A stretch of DNA of 64,000 nt from JANMCE01 sp031410595 (GTDB lineage: Bacteria > Actinomycetota > Acidimicrobiia > Acidimicrobiales > Ilumatobacteraceae). This document shows positions 9,364 to 19,154 of this stretch, piece by piece. How positions within the stretch are numbered: position 1 is the stretch's first letter; every line of letters starts with the position of its first letter. Below the pieces are notes generated by a model that saw only the letters and a list, made by a program, of their open reading frames with translations, did no database searches and was not told the DNA's origin. The stretch lies in assembly GCA_031410595.1 (NCBI GenBank), contig JANNZM010000025.1, forward strand, positions 14,083 through 78,082. Reading direction: 5' to 3'. The position numbers and the translations under genes were made by a program.

Positions 9364-10512
9364 ATGAAGGTGGCCATTGCCGGATCATCCGGTTCTATCG
9401 GCACGCAAACCATCGAGGTTATTCAGGCCGAGCGGGAACGATACGAAGTCACCGGCCTCGGTGTCTCGTCGTCAGTCGACGCGCTCATCGTACAGGCGTT
9501 GCTCTTACGCCCGAAGGTCGTTGCCGTGGCCGACCCCGCCCGGCGTAGGGAGGTAGCCGATGCGCTTCCGTTCGCCACCGTGGTAGCCGACATGACCGAA
9601 TTGGTGGCCGCCGCCGATGTTGTGGTGAACGGCGTGGTCGGTTTTGCCGGGCTACCCATCACTATCGAAACCTTGCGGGCCGGCAAACGCCTAGCGCTCG
9701 CCAACAAGGAGAGCCTTATTGCGGCCGGACCCATCGTGCAGCCATTGCGGGCTACACAGGGGGCCGAACTCGTGCCGGTCGATAGCGAGCATTGCGCGGT
9801 GCACCAGTGCCTGCGTGCGGGCGTGTACCCGAACGGCGGGCGAGAGCTGGCCCGGCTCGTTATTACGGCATCTGGCGGCCCGTTTCGGGGCCGCACCCGA
9901 GCCAACATGGCCGATGTCAGCGTTGCCCAGGCGCTGAACCATCCCACCTGGTCGATGGGCCCGAAGATCACCGTCGATTCTTCCACGCTGATGAACAAGG
10001 GCCTCGAGGTCATCGAGGCCCACGAATTGTTCGGCACGCCGTACGACCAGATCGAAGTGGTTGTGCATCCGCAATCGATTATCCACTCCATGGTCGAGTT
10101 CACCGATGGGGCCACCATTGCCCAGCTCAGCCTGCCAGACATGCGCTTACCCATCGGCTACGCGCTGGCCTACCCAGAGCGCATCGCCACCCCGTTCGGT
10201 CGGATCGACTGGGCCAAGCTGACTCGGCTCGACTTTGAGGCGCCCGATCTTGAGACATTCCGATGCTTGTCGCTGGCGTATACCGCCGGTCGCATCGGCG
10301 GTACGGCCCCGGCGTGGCTCAGCGCAGCCAACGAAGTGGCCGTTCAGGCGTTTCTTGAGGGACAAATTGCCTGGTTAGCGATACCTGACGTTTCCGAAGC
10401 GGTTCTGTCACGGCATGATGGCAACACACCAACGACGGTCGAGGACATAGTCCATGCCGACCGGACGGCGAGGGCACTGGCCCAGGTGGAGTTGAGGAGG
10501 TTCGCATTGTGA
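9364..10512 (+). CDS. dxr: 1-deoxy-D-xylulose 5-phosphate reductoisomerase
   Basis: 382 residues. NADPH-binding GSSGSIGTQT at residues 7-16, ALANKESLIAAG near 116, DSEHCAVHQCL near 140 (metal and substrate residues), SGGPFRGR near 175 and MNKGLEVIEAHELF near 210. It converts DXP to MEP in the non-mevalonate isoprenoid pathway; ispG, a later step, lies two genes on. Its stop overlaps the next start (GTGA). Confidence 0.96.
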   Translation: MKVAIAGSSGSIGTQTIEVIQAERERYEVTGLGVSSSVDALIVQALLLRPKVVAVADPARRREVADALPFATVVADMTELVAAADVVVNGVVGFAGLPITIETLRAGKRLALANKESLIAAGPIVQPLRATQGAELVPVDSEHCAVHQCLRAGVYPNGGRELARLVITASGGPFRGRTRANMADVSVAQALNHPTWSMGPKITVDSSTLMNKGLEVIEAHELFGTPYDQIEVVVHPQSIIHSMVEFTDGATIAQLSLPDMRLPIGYALAYPERIATPFGRIDWAKLTRLDFEAPDLETFRCLSLAYTAGRIGGTAPAWLSAANEVAVQAFLEGQIAWLAIPDVSEAVLSRHDGNTPTTVEDIVHADRTARALAQVELRRFAL

Positions 10513-11741
10513 TCACCCTTGAAGGCAAAGACACCGTCGCCCAGGCACCAATGCCCGCCTGGCAGAGCTGGCTGAGGTTCGCCGCGCTCATCGTGCCCAT
10601 CATTGCGCTCGGTGTCTTCTACAGCTGGGGCGCGGTCGCCTTCGTGGTGGCACTCATCGGCTGCATCCTGCTGCACGAATTCGGTCACTTCCTGGCGGCC
10701 AAGCGGGCCGGAATGAAGGTCACCCAGTTCTTCTTGTTCTTCGGCCCGCGCATCTGGAGTTTCCGTCGGGGAGAAACGGAATATGGCGTCCGCCTCATTC
10801 CACTCGGTGCCTTCGTGAAGGTGCCCGGCATGCACAACCTGGACCCTGACGTCGACCCCGCCGACGAACCCCGCACTTATCGCGCCGCGCCGTATCTTTC
10901 CCGTTTGAAGATGGCTGCCGCCGGATCACTCATGCACTTCGCGATCGCTCTCGTGCTCATGGGTATCGCGTACGCCGCGTACGGCGTCACCACGCAGTCC
11001 AAGACCTGGAAGGTTGACAAGGTTGAGGTCGGCTCGCCGGCCGCATCGGCCGGTCTGCTCCCGGGCGACCGCGTGCTGTCGTATGACGGTCGGCCCATGG
11101 TCGGCTACGAGCAGTTCGGTACGTATCTGCACAACCATGAGGGCGCCGTCGTTGCCCTCACTATCAAGCGGGGCAGCGAGACGCTGGCGCTGAACCCTAC
11201 GCTCGGATCCATGTCAGCCGTCGACAAATGCCGTACTGGTGGCTACCTGGGCTTCCGGCCGGTCACCGACGACCCCACCGTAAAAGATCTTTCGGTTCCT
11301 GGCGCGGCCCAGCAGACCTTCACCGACTTTGGCAAAACCGCTGCAGGGTCACTGGGCGGCCTCGGCAAGATCATGAGTTTCTCCGGCCTCAAGTCGTACG
11401 GAAAGTCGGTGTCGTCGGGTTGCGGTACCAACGAACGTTTCGTCTCCCCGATCGGTGCCGTCAAGATTGGCTCACTCGTGGCCAAGAGCGGCGTCAACAA
11501 CTTTCTGCTGTTCCTCGCCCAAGCCAACATTTTCATCGGCATCATCAACTGGGTGCCGCTGCTGCCGTTCGATGGCGGACACATGCTGATCGCCACCTAT
11601 GAGCGCATCCGATCCCGTGCGGGCAAGCGTTATGTAGCCGATGTCAGCAAGATGATGCCCTTCGCCTACGCCATCATGCTGCTCATGCTGGTGCTCGGAT
11701 TGGGTAACGGGTACCTCGACCTCTTCCACCTCAACGGCTGA
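10509..11741 (+). CDS. Site-2 protease (M50 family, RseP/Rip1-like)
   Basis: 410 residues from a GTG that overlaps the dxr stop by four bases. Membrane segments near both ends; zinc motif HEFGH near residue 57; a PDZ domain at about 165-245 (VGSPAASAGLLPGDRVLSYDG); and the third zinc ligand in LLPFDGGHM near 355. Such proteases cut membrane-bound anti-sigma factors or signal-peptide remnants. The dxr-rip-ispG order matches mycobacterial Rip1. Confidence 0.92.
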   Translation: MITLEGKDTVAQAPMPAWQSWLRFAALIVPIIALGVFYSWGAVAFVVALIGCILLHEFGHFLAAKRAGMKVTQFFLFFGPRIWSFRRGETEYGVRLIPLGAFVKVPGMHNLDPDVDPADEPRTYRAAPYLSRLKMAAAGSLMHFAIALVLMGIAYAAYGVTTQSKTWKVDKVEVGSPAASAGLLPGDRVLSYDGRPMVGYEQFGTYLHNHEGAVVALTIKRGSETLALNPTLGSMSAVDKCRTGGYLGFRPVTDDPTVKDLSVPGAAQQTFTDFGKTAAGSLGGLGKIMSFSGLKSYGKSVSSGCGTNERFVSPIGAVKIGSLVAKSGVNNFLLFLAQANIFIGIINWVPLLPFDGGHMLIATYERIRSRAGKRYVADVSKMMPFAYAIMLLMLVLGLGNGYLDLFHLNG

Positions 11742-11781
11742 CGACTGCACGTTGTTGCCCCTGACCGACCAGACTGAGCCA

Positions 11782-12993
11782 ATGTACGAACGTCGCCTCA
11801 CCCGCCAAATCAAGGTCGGCTCGATTCCCGTTGGCGGCGGAGCACCCATCACGGTGCAGTCGATGACCATCACCAAAACCGCCGACGTAGAAGGCACGCT
11901 GCAGCAGATCTATGCGCTGGCGGGCGCCGGCGCCGACATTGTGCGCTGCACGTGCAATGACGCCGAAGCGGCCGAGGGTCTAGCCCGGATCGTGCCCCGC
12001 AGCCCCGTGCCGATCGTGGCCGACATTCACCACCAGTACAAGATGGCTCTGGCCGCCCTCGATGCGGGTGTGGCGTGCCTCAGACTGAACCCCGGCAACA
12101 TCCGCAGGCCCGAGCACATCAAGATCGTGGCGCAAGCGTGCAAGGACCGCGGGGTGCCGATCCGCATCGGCGTAAATGGCGGCAGTCTCGACCCCGAGCT
12201 CTACGAAAAGCATGGTGGCAAGATCACCGCCGAGGCCATGGTCGAGTCAGCCCAGCGGGAGCTGGCCTATTTCGAAGAGGTCGGCTTCGATGATGTGAAG
12301 ATCTCGGTAAAGGCATCCAACGTGCCGCTCATGATCGAGGCGTACCGCCAGCTGGCCGATGTATGTGACTTTCCGCTCCACCTCGGCGTCACCGAGGCCG
12401 GCCCCCTGCCCGGCGGCCTCCTAAAGGCCACGGCCGGTATTGCCACGCTGCTGTCCGAAGGCATCGGGGACACCATTCGCTACAGCCTTACTGCCGACCC
12501 AGTCGAAGAGGCCCGCGCCGGCCGTCAGCTGCTCGAGGCCCTCGGATTACGGGAGCGAAAGAACGTTGACCTCATCGCATGCCCATCTTGCGGTCGGGCT
12601 GAGATCGATGTGATCGCGGTGGCCAACAAGGCCCAGGAAGCCTTTGGTGATCGCAAGTTGCCGCTGCAGGTTGCGGTGATGGGTTGCGTGGTGAACGGAC
12701 CGGGCGAGGCACGTGAAGCCGACATCGGTATCGCCGCAGGCAACAAGCGGGGTCACCTCTTTGTGAAGGGCGTCAATGTTGCGGTCGTGAAGGAAGACGA
12801 AATGGTCGATGCCCTGGTTGAGTGGGCCGAGTTCATCAACGAGCACGGCACCGAGGCCGCCATCGCCCGCGCCGATGTAGCCAAAGCAACACGGGAAGCA
12901 CGCCTCGACCGTGACGCGCTCATGGACGAAAAAGGCGCCGACGCCAACCACGCAAGCGAAAAGATCGAGATTATTCGCAAACGGGTCGGCTGA
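11782..12993 (+). CDS. ispG: 4-hydroxy-3-methylbut-2-en-1-yl diphosphate synthase
   Basis: 403 residues from ATG at 11782 (a TTG at 11752 would add ten residues). VQSMTITKTADVEGT near the start, ADIHHQYKMALAAL near 75, and the iron-sulfur cysteines in ACPSCGRAEID and MGCVVNGPGEARE. It makes HMBPP in the MEP pathway. The gene ends the forward core run and converges on manA. Confidence 0.96.
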   Translation: MYERRLTRQIKVGSIPVGGGAPITVQSMTITKTADVEGTLQQIYALAGAGADIVRCTCNDAEAAEGLARIVPRSPVPIVADIHHQYKMALAALDAGVACLRLNPGNIRRPEHIKIVAQACKDRGVPIRIGVNGGSLDPELYEKHGGKITAEAMVESAQRELAYFEEVGFDDVKISVKASNVPLMIEAYRQLADVCDFPLHLGVTEAGPLPGGLLKATAGIATLLSEGIGDTIRYSLTADPVEEARAGRQLLEALGLRERKNVDLIACPSCGRAEIDVIAVANKAQEAFGDRKLPLQVAVMGCVVNGPGEAREADIGIAAGNKRGHLFVKGVNVAVVKEDEMVDALVEWAEFINEHGTEAAIARADVAKATREARLDRDALMDEKGADANHASEKIEIIRKRVG

Positions 12994-13010
12994 AGCCGGT
13001 TCGTCCGCGC

Positions 13011-14174
13011 CTATCCGGTCGTGATGCGCCAGAGGGTGCCCGAGCCGATCAGCGTGGTGGGGCCCGGACGGCCGTAGGCCGCCTCCGTTGGGGTGAGGTC
13101 CTCAACAGTGCCGCTGGTGCAGATCACGATGCTCGGACCGTCGGACTTCAGTCTCAGCTCGCCGGAACCGTCAAGGTCGAATCGCTCCACCGCAAAGTCG
13201 CGCACGGGCGGTCGAAAGGTCGTGACGACGGCGTGGTCGGTCCGCGAGACAACTGGTCGGAACAGTGGGTCGGCAAGCGGTGTGAAGTCGGTGATGGACA
13301 ACAGCTCGGGGATGTCGATGTGCTTCCCGGTGAAACCGGCACGGAGCACGTTGTCGCTGTTCGCCATGACTTCTACCCCCATGCCACAGAGGTAGGCATG
13401 CAGGTTGCCCGCTTTCAGAAACAGGGCCTCACCGGGCGCAAGGACGACGTGGTTGAGGAGAAGCGTGATCGCAATGCCAATGTCGCGTTCGTAGAGCGAA
13501 TTCAGTCGACCGATCCAATCAGCCAAACCGGCCTGCGCTCCAGAGTAGGTAGTTGCAGCCGCAACGATCGCGTCGATCAGCCTCGTGCGATGGTCGAGAT
13601 CGTGATGGAGTAGCGCCTGAACAACCGAGCGCAAACCGTCGGCGTCGGGTGAGGCGCTCAACATGTCAGTGAACGGCCGCAGCATCGCAATGTTCAATTC
13701 GTCGAGAAAGTGCAGCGTCTCGGCGACCGGCCGGAACCCGCACAACCCTTCGAACGGTGTGAGGGCGATAAGGATCTCGGGCTTGGCCGAGTCGTCCCGG
13801 TAGGTGCGGTTGGGTGCATCGATGGGCACGCCCGCGGCGTTCTCCCGCAGAAACCCGGCTCGTGCCGCGGCGGGATCGGGATGGGTTTGCAGCGACAGCG
13901 GCTGACCCGCAGCGAGGATCTTGGCCAGGAACGGCAGCCGTTCGCCGAAGCGTTCGGCGACGTCTTCTCCCATTTCGCCGACCGGGTCATCGGCGATGAG
14001 CGCGTCGAGGTCTACCCATCGTCCGCCACGGAAAAGTTGCGACGGTGCCGACGGGTGCGCGCCGGCCCACAGCTCGGCTTGCGGCTCGCTCGTCGGCGGT
14101 TCTCCTCTGAGAGCGGCGATGGCGGAGTGGGAGCCCCACGGGTAGGGCTGGATGCGGGTGCGCAGCTTTTCCAT
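13011..14174 (-). CDS. manA: Mannose-6-phosphate isomerase, class I
   Basis: 387 residues on the minus strand. Zinc and substrate motifs of type I PMI are present: SLQTHPDPAAARAGF near 95, SAKPEILIALTPFEGLCGF near 130, and GEALFLKAGNLHAYL with GVEVMANSDNVLRAG near 255-285. It interconverts fructose-6-P and mannose-6-P, supplying mannose donors; a predicted mannosyltransferase is 3.7 kb away. It follows the molybdopterin oxidoreductase on the same strand after 84 bases. Confidence 0.93.
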   Translation of the reverse strand: MEKLRTRIQPYPWGSHSAIAALRGEPPTSEPQAELWAGAHPSAPSQLFRGGRWVDLDALIADDPVGEMGEDVAERFGERLPFLAKILAAGQPLSLQTHPDPAAARAGFLRENAAGVPIDAPNRTYRDDSAKPEILIALTPFEGLCGFRPVAETLHFLDELNIAMLRPFTDMLSASPDADGLRSVVQALLHHDLDHRTRLIDAIVAAATTYSGAQAGLADWIGRLNSLYERDIGIAITLLLNHVVLAPGEALFLKAGNLHAYLCGMGVEVMANSDNVLRAGFTGKHIDIPELLSITDFTPLADPLFRPVVSRTDHAVVTTFRPPVRDFAVERFDLDGSGELRLKSDGPSIVICTSGTVEDLTPTEAAYGRPGPTTLIGSGTLWRITTG

Positions 14175-14258
14175 GAACCCGGCCAGGTTATGACTCGGTA
14201 CCCGTCGAACGACGATCTTTGCGACGAAACACCGGCAAACGAGGGCGAAACGGGAGCG

Positions 14259-15785
14259 TCAGGCGTCGACAGTGAGGCTGATGTTGTGCCAACCGGTGGC
14301 CCCGTCGGGGTCAGGCGACGCCAGCTCTTTGGTCTGGGTGGCGCCAGTGGAATCGGTGGCTCGCACCGTGATTTTGTGGCGTCCGGGGGTTGCGTCCCAC
14401 TCGTACAGCCACTGGCGCCAGGCGTCGACCGTTGGTTCGTCGGCCAATTTGGCCGGCACCCAGGCGCCGTCGTCGATCTGAACTTCTACCATCTTGATGC
14501 CACGATGCATCGCCCACGCCACACCGGCGACGGCGACCTTGCCAGCCTTCACGGGCTGGCCTCGCTTGGGCACGTCGATGCGGCTCTGGGTCTTGATCGG
14601 TGCTTCCTTGGCCCAGCCGCGAGGTATCCAATAGCCGTTGAAGGCCTCCATAGTGGTGAGGTTGATTTCGGTGAGCCACTTGGTGGCCGACACGTAGCCA
14701 TAGATGCCGGGCACAATGATGCGGGCGGGGAAACCGTGTTTGGCGTTGAGCGGCTCGCCGTTCATCGCCACCGCGATCATGGCGTCGCGTCCATCGAGAG
14801 CGAGGGCCGTGGGAAAGCCGCACGTCCAACCGTCTTGTGACTTCGACGCGACCTGGGTGGCGTCTTTGTGGACACCGGCTTCTTTCAACAGATCAGCCAG
14901 AGGGACGCCCAACCAACGCGCGTTTCCTATAAGACTTCCGCCAACCTCGTTTGACACACACGAGATGGTGATGACCCGTTCGATCATCGGTCGGGCGAGC
15001 AGGTCGGCGTAGGTGAGCGTGATCGGCTTGTCGACCATGCCCTTGATCTGGAGCTTCCAGGTGGAGGCATCGATCTGCGGGATGGAGAGCGCCGTGTCGA
15101 TTCGGTAGAAGCCGGACATCGGCGTGAGGTACGGCTCGGCGCCTTCCTTGATCGTCGCCGTCTCGGCCACGACCGGGGCGGGCGATTTTGGTGTCGGTAG
15201 CGCCGAGGTTGACTCGGTTCGCTTGGTGGCGATGGCCTTGGTTCGGGTGTTGCGGACACCACTACTGATGAGCGACATGGCGCCGGAGGTGACTGCTAAC
15301 GCCCCCGCTCCAGCGAGGAAGCGACGACGATCGAAAGCGAGGGGCGAGTCGGCGGCGGTTTCCACGACCGGTCGGCGCAACAGCACCCAGAACGCGCCCA
15401 AACCGGCCAGGGCGCCAACCACAGGCGGCAGCCAGTCGCCGCTCTGCGATCCGGTGCGAGTGGTGGCGGCGAAAGCGCCCACCACGGCCAGCACGCCCGT
15501 TCCGGCGATAGCGGCGACAAACTTGGTGCGGGCCACGATGCCCAGCGCCGCGGCAGCGGCGATCAGCACGATACCGATCCCGCCGAGCAGCACGGGCTTG
15601 TCGTTGGTGCCGAAGGTATCGATGGCAAAGATCTTGAGCCACTTCGGTGTCGAGTCGATGAAGCGGTTGCCAACGGCCACGATTGGACCGTCGACTTTGA
15701 TGATGGCGGCTACCAGCGAGGCGACGGCCATGCTGACGGCGAGGGAAAGCACTCCGGCGAAAGCGCCCTGACGACGAGTTGACAT
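14259..15785 (-). CDS. Membrane-anchored molybdopterin oxidoreductase, sulfite-oxidase family
   Basis: 508 residues with ATG at 15785; an in-frame extension reaches 15989 but overlaps proS. About five hydrophobic segments occupy residues 1-185, ending near an RRRFLAGAGALAV stretch that resembles an internal twin-arginine or anchor sequence. The soluble part carries the sulfite-oxidase-type molybdopterin domain, with the likely Mo-ligand Cys in ISCVSNEVGG near 315, PARIIVPGIYGYVSATKWL near 375, and a C-terminal immunoglobulin-like Mo-co dimerisation domain. Reaction (sulfite or another oxo-transfer) cannot be settled from sequence. It is divergent from proS. Confidence 0.87.
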   Translation of the reverse strand: MSTRRQGAFAGVLSLAVSMAVASLVAAIIKVDGPIVAVGNRFIDSTPKWLKIFAIDTFGTNDKPVLLGGIGIVLIAAAAALGIVARTKFVAAIAGTGVLAVVGAFAATTRTGSQSGDWLPPVVGALAGLGAFWVLLRRPVVETAADSPLAFDRRRFLAGAGALAVTSGAMSLISSGVRNTRTKAIATKRTESTSALPTPKSPAPVVAETATIKEGAEPYLTPMSGFYRIDTALSIPQIDASTWKLQIKGMVDKPITLTYADLLARPMIERVITISCVSNEVGGSLIGNARWLGVPLADLLKEAGVHKDATQVASKSQDGWTCGFPTALALDGRDAMIAVAMNGEPLNAKHGFPARIIVPGIYGYVSATKWLTEINLTTMEAFNGYWIPRGWAKEAPIKTQSRIDVPKRGQPVKAGKVAVAGVAWAMHRGIKMVEVQIDDGAWVPAKLADEPTVDAWRQWLYEWDATPGRHKITVRATDSTGATQTKELASPDPDGATGWHNISLTVDA

Positions 15786-15917
15786 GTCTCTATCTTCGAC
15801 CGAAACGCCAGAGAAGTATCGGTCAAACCGCGAAACAACTGCGAAATTCCGCCATTTCGCCGGGCACTCCAATCGTCCCGCCCGAATCGCGGGCCGCCGA
15901 TTAACCTGTCGATTCTT

Positions 15918-17657
15918 ATGCTCCGCATGTCGCGCCTGTTTCTCCGTACCCTCCGAGATGATCCCGCCGATGCCGAGGTGCCGTCGCACCGCCTGCTGGT
16001 TCGGGCCGGATACGTGCGCCGGATCGCGCCCGGCATCTACTCATGGCTGCCACTCGGCAAGATCATGATGGAAAACATCACTCGCATCGTGCGTGAAGAG
16101 ATGGACGCCATGGGCAGCCAGGAAGTGCTGTTTCCCGGTCTCTTGCCGCGCGAGCCCTATGAGGCGTCGGGTCGCTGGACCGAGTACGGCGACACGCTGT
16201 TCCGTCTCAAAGATCGCCGCGGCAACGACTACCTGCTCGGACCGACTCATGAGGAACTGTTCACGTTGATGGTGAAGGGTGAGTACTCCTCCTACAAAGA
16301 CCTGCCGGTCATGCTCTACCAAATTCAGATCAAATACCGGGACGAAGCCCGCCCTCGTTCGGGCATTCTGCGTGGCCGCGAGTTCATCATGAAGGATTCG
16401 TACTCGTTCGACATCGATGACGCCGGGCTCGACATCAGCTACCAACTCCACCGCAATGCCTACATCAAAACCTTCGGGCGGCTCGGCATCGACTTCAGGA
16501 TCGTGAGCGCCATGAGCGGTGCGATGGGTGGGTCGAAAAGCGAGGAGTTCCTCGCGCCCTCGCCGATCGGTGAAGACACGTTCGTGCAGTGTCCATCGTG
16601 CGGTTACGCCGCCAACGTCGAGGCCGTGCAGGTAGCGCCGCCCAAGGCAGCAGACACCTCGGTGGAGCACCCCGCCTATCGGGTCATCCATACGCCGAAC
16701 TGCCCCGGTATCGCCGCACTCGTCGAGTACATGAACGAGCATGAGCGCGCCAACATCGATGCGTCGGCCCTGCTGAAGAACATCCTGTTCAAGCTCGACG
16801 GCAAGCCCATCTGCGTGCTCGTTCCCGGTGACCGCGAGGTGGACGCCGAGCGACTGGCGGCGCAGTTGGCACCAGGCAAGCTCGACTATTTCGAGGAGGC
16901 CGATTTCGAGGGCCGCCCCGACCTGGTGAAGGGCTACGTGGGTGCCAACGGCATGGCTGAGCGCGGCGTCACCGTCTACGCCGATCCGCGCATCGCGCTC
17001 GGCACATCGTGGGTTACCGGTGCGAACAAGTTCGAACATCACGCCGCCAACGCCGTCGTCGGACGTGACTTCAACGTCGACCACTACGTGGAGGTTGCCA
17101 CGGTCGCCGCCGGCGACCCTTGCCCGAACTGCTCGTCGCCGCTCGAAATCGACCGGGCCATCGAGATCGGCCACATCTTCCAACTGGGCCGCAAATACGC
17201 CGACGCCTTCAGTCTCGACGTACTCGGCTCCGACGGCAAGCCCAAGCGCGTCACCATGGGCAGCTACGGCATAGGCGTTACCCGCGCCGTGGCCGTTATC
17301 GCCGAACAGACTCACGACGACCTCGGGCTGTGCTGGCCTCGCGAAGTCGCGCCCGCCGACGTGCATATCGTGGCGGTGGCGTGGAAGGGTGCGCCGCAGG
17401 ACATCACAGAGGCAGCACTCGAACTGGCGGCCGACCTTGAGCAGCAGGGCCTGCGGGTGCTTATCGACGATCGCGTCGGGGTGTCGCCCGGCGTGAAGTT
17501 CAAGGACGCCGAACTCATCGGAGTACCGACAATTGTGGTGGTCGGCAAGACGCTGGCCGAAGGTTTTATCGAGGTGAAGGATCGCAAGACCGGTGAGCGT
17601 CACAACATCGACTTCGTGGGTGCCGCCAACACCTTGGCAGAGGAGCTTCGCCGCTAG
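15918..17657 (+). CDS. proS: Prolyl-tRNA synthetase (bacterial type, with editing insert)
   Basis: 579 residues. Class II motifs: YSWLPLGKIMMENI near 41, motif 2 KYRDEARPRSGILRGREF near 136, motif 3 GSYGIGVTRAVAV near 447. The insert between about 225 and 400 is the YbaK-like editing domain of bacterial-type ProRS. A second ATG three codons in (MSRLF) could be the start. Divergent from the oxidoreductase with 132 bases between the starts. Confidence 0.96.
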   Translation: MLRMSRLFLRTLRDDPADAEVPSHRLLVRAGYVRRIAPGIYSWLPLGKIMMENITRIVREEMDAMGSQEVLFPGLLPREPYEASGRWTEYGDTLFRLKDRRGNDYLLGPTHEELFTLMVKGEYSSYKDLPVMLYQIQIKYRDEARPRSGILRGREFIMKDSYSFDIDDAGLDISYQLHRNAYIKTFGRLGIDFRIVSAMSGAMGGSKSEEFLAPSPIGEDTFVQCPSCGYAANVEAVQVAPPKAADTSVEHPAYRVIHTPNCPGIAALVEYMNEHERANIDASALLKNILFKLDGKPICVLVPGDREVDAERLAAQLAPGKLDYFEEADFEGRPDLVKGYVGANGMAERGVTVYADPRIALGTSWVTGANKFEHHAANAVVGRDFNVDHYVEVATVAAGDPCPNCSSPLEIDRAIEIGHIFQLGRKYADAFSLDVLGSDGKPKRVTMGSYGIGVTRAVAVIAEQTHDDLGLCWPREVAPADVHIVAVAWKGAPQDITEAALELAADLEQQGLRVLIDDRVGVSPGVKFKDAELIGVPTIVVVGKTLAEGFIEVKDRKTGERHNIDFVGAANTLAEELRR

Positions 17658-17825
17658 ATCTCACCGTACAGCTGCTTCGTTTCTCGCTGCCTGATTGGCT
17701 TCGCTCGGTCGCTACCGCTCCTTTTCGCTCAGCGTCGCTCGCGGCGCTCATTCTCGAACCTCCGCTCGGCAATACTTAAGCAGCGCGGAAAGTAAGCCTG
17801 CACGTATCAGCGTCCGCCAAACGGG

Positions 17826-18968
17826 TTGTCCTCAGCAGATACGCTTCTGCACGTGGCGATCCTGGAGCGTCCTCCACCGAGTGTCGATTCGGGTTTGCGA
17901 TCGGTGTCAGCGCCGATCTGGTTCGGCGTGCGGCGAAACGTCCTGGTCGCCTGGGTGACCTCCCGGGCACTTGGGATCATCACCTTGATGGTGCTCGGGG
18001 CACGAAACGCTCGATTCATACCCGACTACTCACGTCTCGTGATGTGGGATGGCAACTGGTATCGCATCATCGCCACGAACGGCTATGGCCCGGCGCCATT
18101 GCCGGGCCAGTGGTCCACATGGCCGTTCTTTCCGCTACTGCCCTCGGTCAGCTGGCTGGCGCACGTCTTTGGATCCCCCTACACCGCAGCGCTGCTGGTG
18201 TGCTCCAACCTGGCGGCGTTGGTCGCGCTTGCGGGGGTCCACCGGCTCGGCCGCGCCTACGGTGAGCGAGCCGCGAACTGGGCGGTCTGGGTGACGGCGT
18301 TGTTTCCCGGTTCGATCACTTTCGTGATGGCCTATCCCGACTCGCTGTATCTGGCCGGTGCGGTGTGGGCGTTCGCTCTCGTTGCATCCGACCGCCCTGT
18401 GCTCGCCGGGGTTGCGGCGGTCATTGCTACTTCGGCCAGACCCAATGGGTTCCTACTTCTGTTGCCTCTTGCCGCCGCCGCGCTCCACCGCCACCAGACG
18501 CGGCGAATCGTTCGGCTCAGCGTGGTGCTCGGGCCATCACTGTTGTTCGTCGCCGGTTGGTGCACCTGGCTGTGGCACGTCACCGGCTCCCCGTTCGTGT
18601 TCGTACAAACCAAGGGCGCATGGCAAGAATCCACGCTGCTGGACGTGCTGAAGGCACCGATCGCCGAGCGATATGGGCTGCTCCACATTGCATTGGCGGC
18701 CCTGCTGGCATTGCCATTCCTCAAGGGTTGGCGTCGCTATCCGTTGGCGTGGCGGGTGTTGGTGGTCTGCTCACTGCTCCCGCCCCTCGGCCTCGGTATC
18801 GTTGGTTTGGCTCGCTATAGCATCTGCTGTTTTCCCCTTGCTGTCGCCGCTGGTGATGCGGCTGCTCGTCGTGGGCCTGATCGACGTATGCGCTGGCTGC
18901 TTGCCGGATCGGCGTCCCTTATGGTGTGGTTTGGTCTGCTGATCAGCTATTGGAACTACGTGCCGTAG
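17826..18968 (+). CDS. Polytopic mannosyltransferase, PIG-V-like (GT-C fold)
   Basis: 380 residues with about eight to ten membrane segments. The first loop has MWDGNWYRIIATNGYG followed by WPFFPLLP, and later MAYPDSLYLAG and SARPNGFLLLLPL; this D/WY, P-FPL, YPD, RPNG pattern is that of PIG-V-related GT-C mannosyltransferases, which use polyprenyl-phosphate-mannose. The acceptor is unknown, probably a lipoglycan or glycoprotein. The TTG at 17826 gives the longest frame; a GTG at 17853 is as likely. No obvious ribosome site precedes either. Confidence 0.75.
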   Translation: MSSADTLLHVAILERPPPSVDSGLRSVSAPIWFGVRRNVLVAWVTSRALGIITLMVLGARNARFIPDYSRLVMWDGNWYRIIATNGYGPAPLPGQWSTWPFFPLLPSVSWLAHVFGSPYTAALLVCSNLAALVALAGVHRLGRAYGERAANWAVWVTALFPGSITFVMAYPDSLYLAGAVWAFALVASDRPVLAGVAAVIATSARPNGFLLLLPLAAAALHRHQTRRIVRLSVVLGPSLLFVAGWCTWLWHVTGSPFVFVQTKGAWQESTLLDVLKAPIAERYGLLHIALAALLALPFLKGWRRYPLAWRVLVVCSLLPPLGLGIVGLARYSICCFPLAVAAGDAAARRGPDRRMRWLLAGSASLMVWFGLLISYWNYVP

Positions 18969-19088
18969 TCGTCGCCCCCACTCGCTCTCAGCGCCGTTCC
19001 TGCCGCATTTTGGCGCGCCACGGCGCTCCGTAGCCGAATTTCTGGCCAATTCGTCTATACTTCGCGCGTCCTCCAGATCGCAGTTCGG

Positions 19089-19116
19089 AAGGCGTGAGCG
19101 AAAGCTCACGCCTTTT
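19089..19116 (+). promoter_or_regulatory. Leader hairpin upstream of rimP (possible attenuator)
   Basis: An 11-bp perfect stem (19089-19099 with 19104-19114) closed by a GAAA tetraloop is followed by TTTTGTTC. It lies 28 bases after a TATACT hexamer at 19056-19061 and about 40 bases before the rimP start, so it would be in the leader of the rimP-nusA-infB transcript. It could act as a terminator/attenuator sensitive to NusA or as a processing site. Confidence 0.55.
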
Positions 19117-19154
19117 GTTCATCTTGGGGAGGTTTCCGATCCGACGAAAGGCAG

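Noticed and set aside
15786..15989. Longer N-terminus for the molybdopterin oxidoreductase
   Set aside because: The extension overlaps the proS coding start and lacks any signal-sequence character; ATG at 15785 begins just before the first membrane helix.
16041..17603. 520-codon open frame antisense to proS
   Set aside because: It mirrors proS in a high-GC gene, has no domain features or ribosome site, and proS is unambiguous.
17658..17825. Small gene or RNA between proS and the mannosyltransferase
   Set aside because: No frame with a start signal and no strong hairpin seen.
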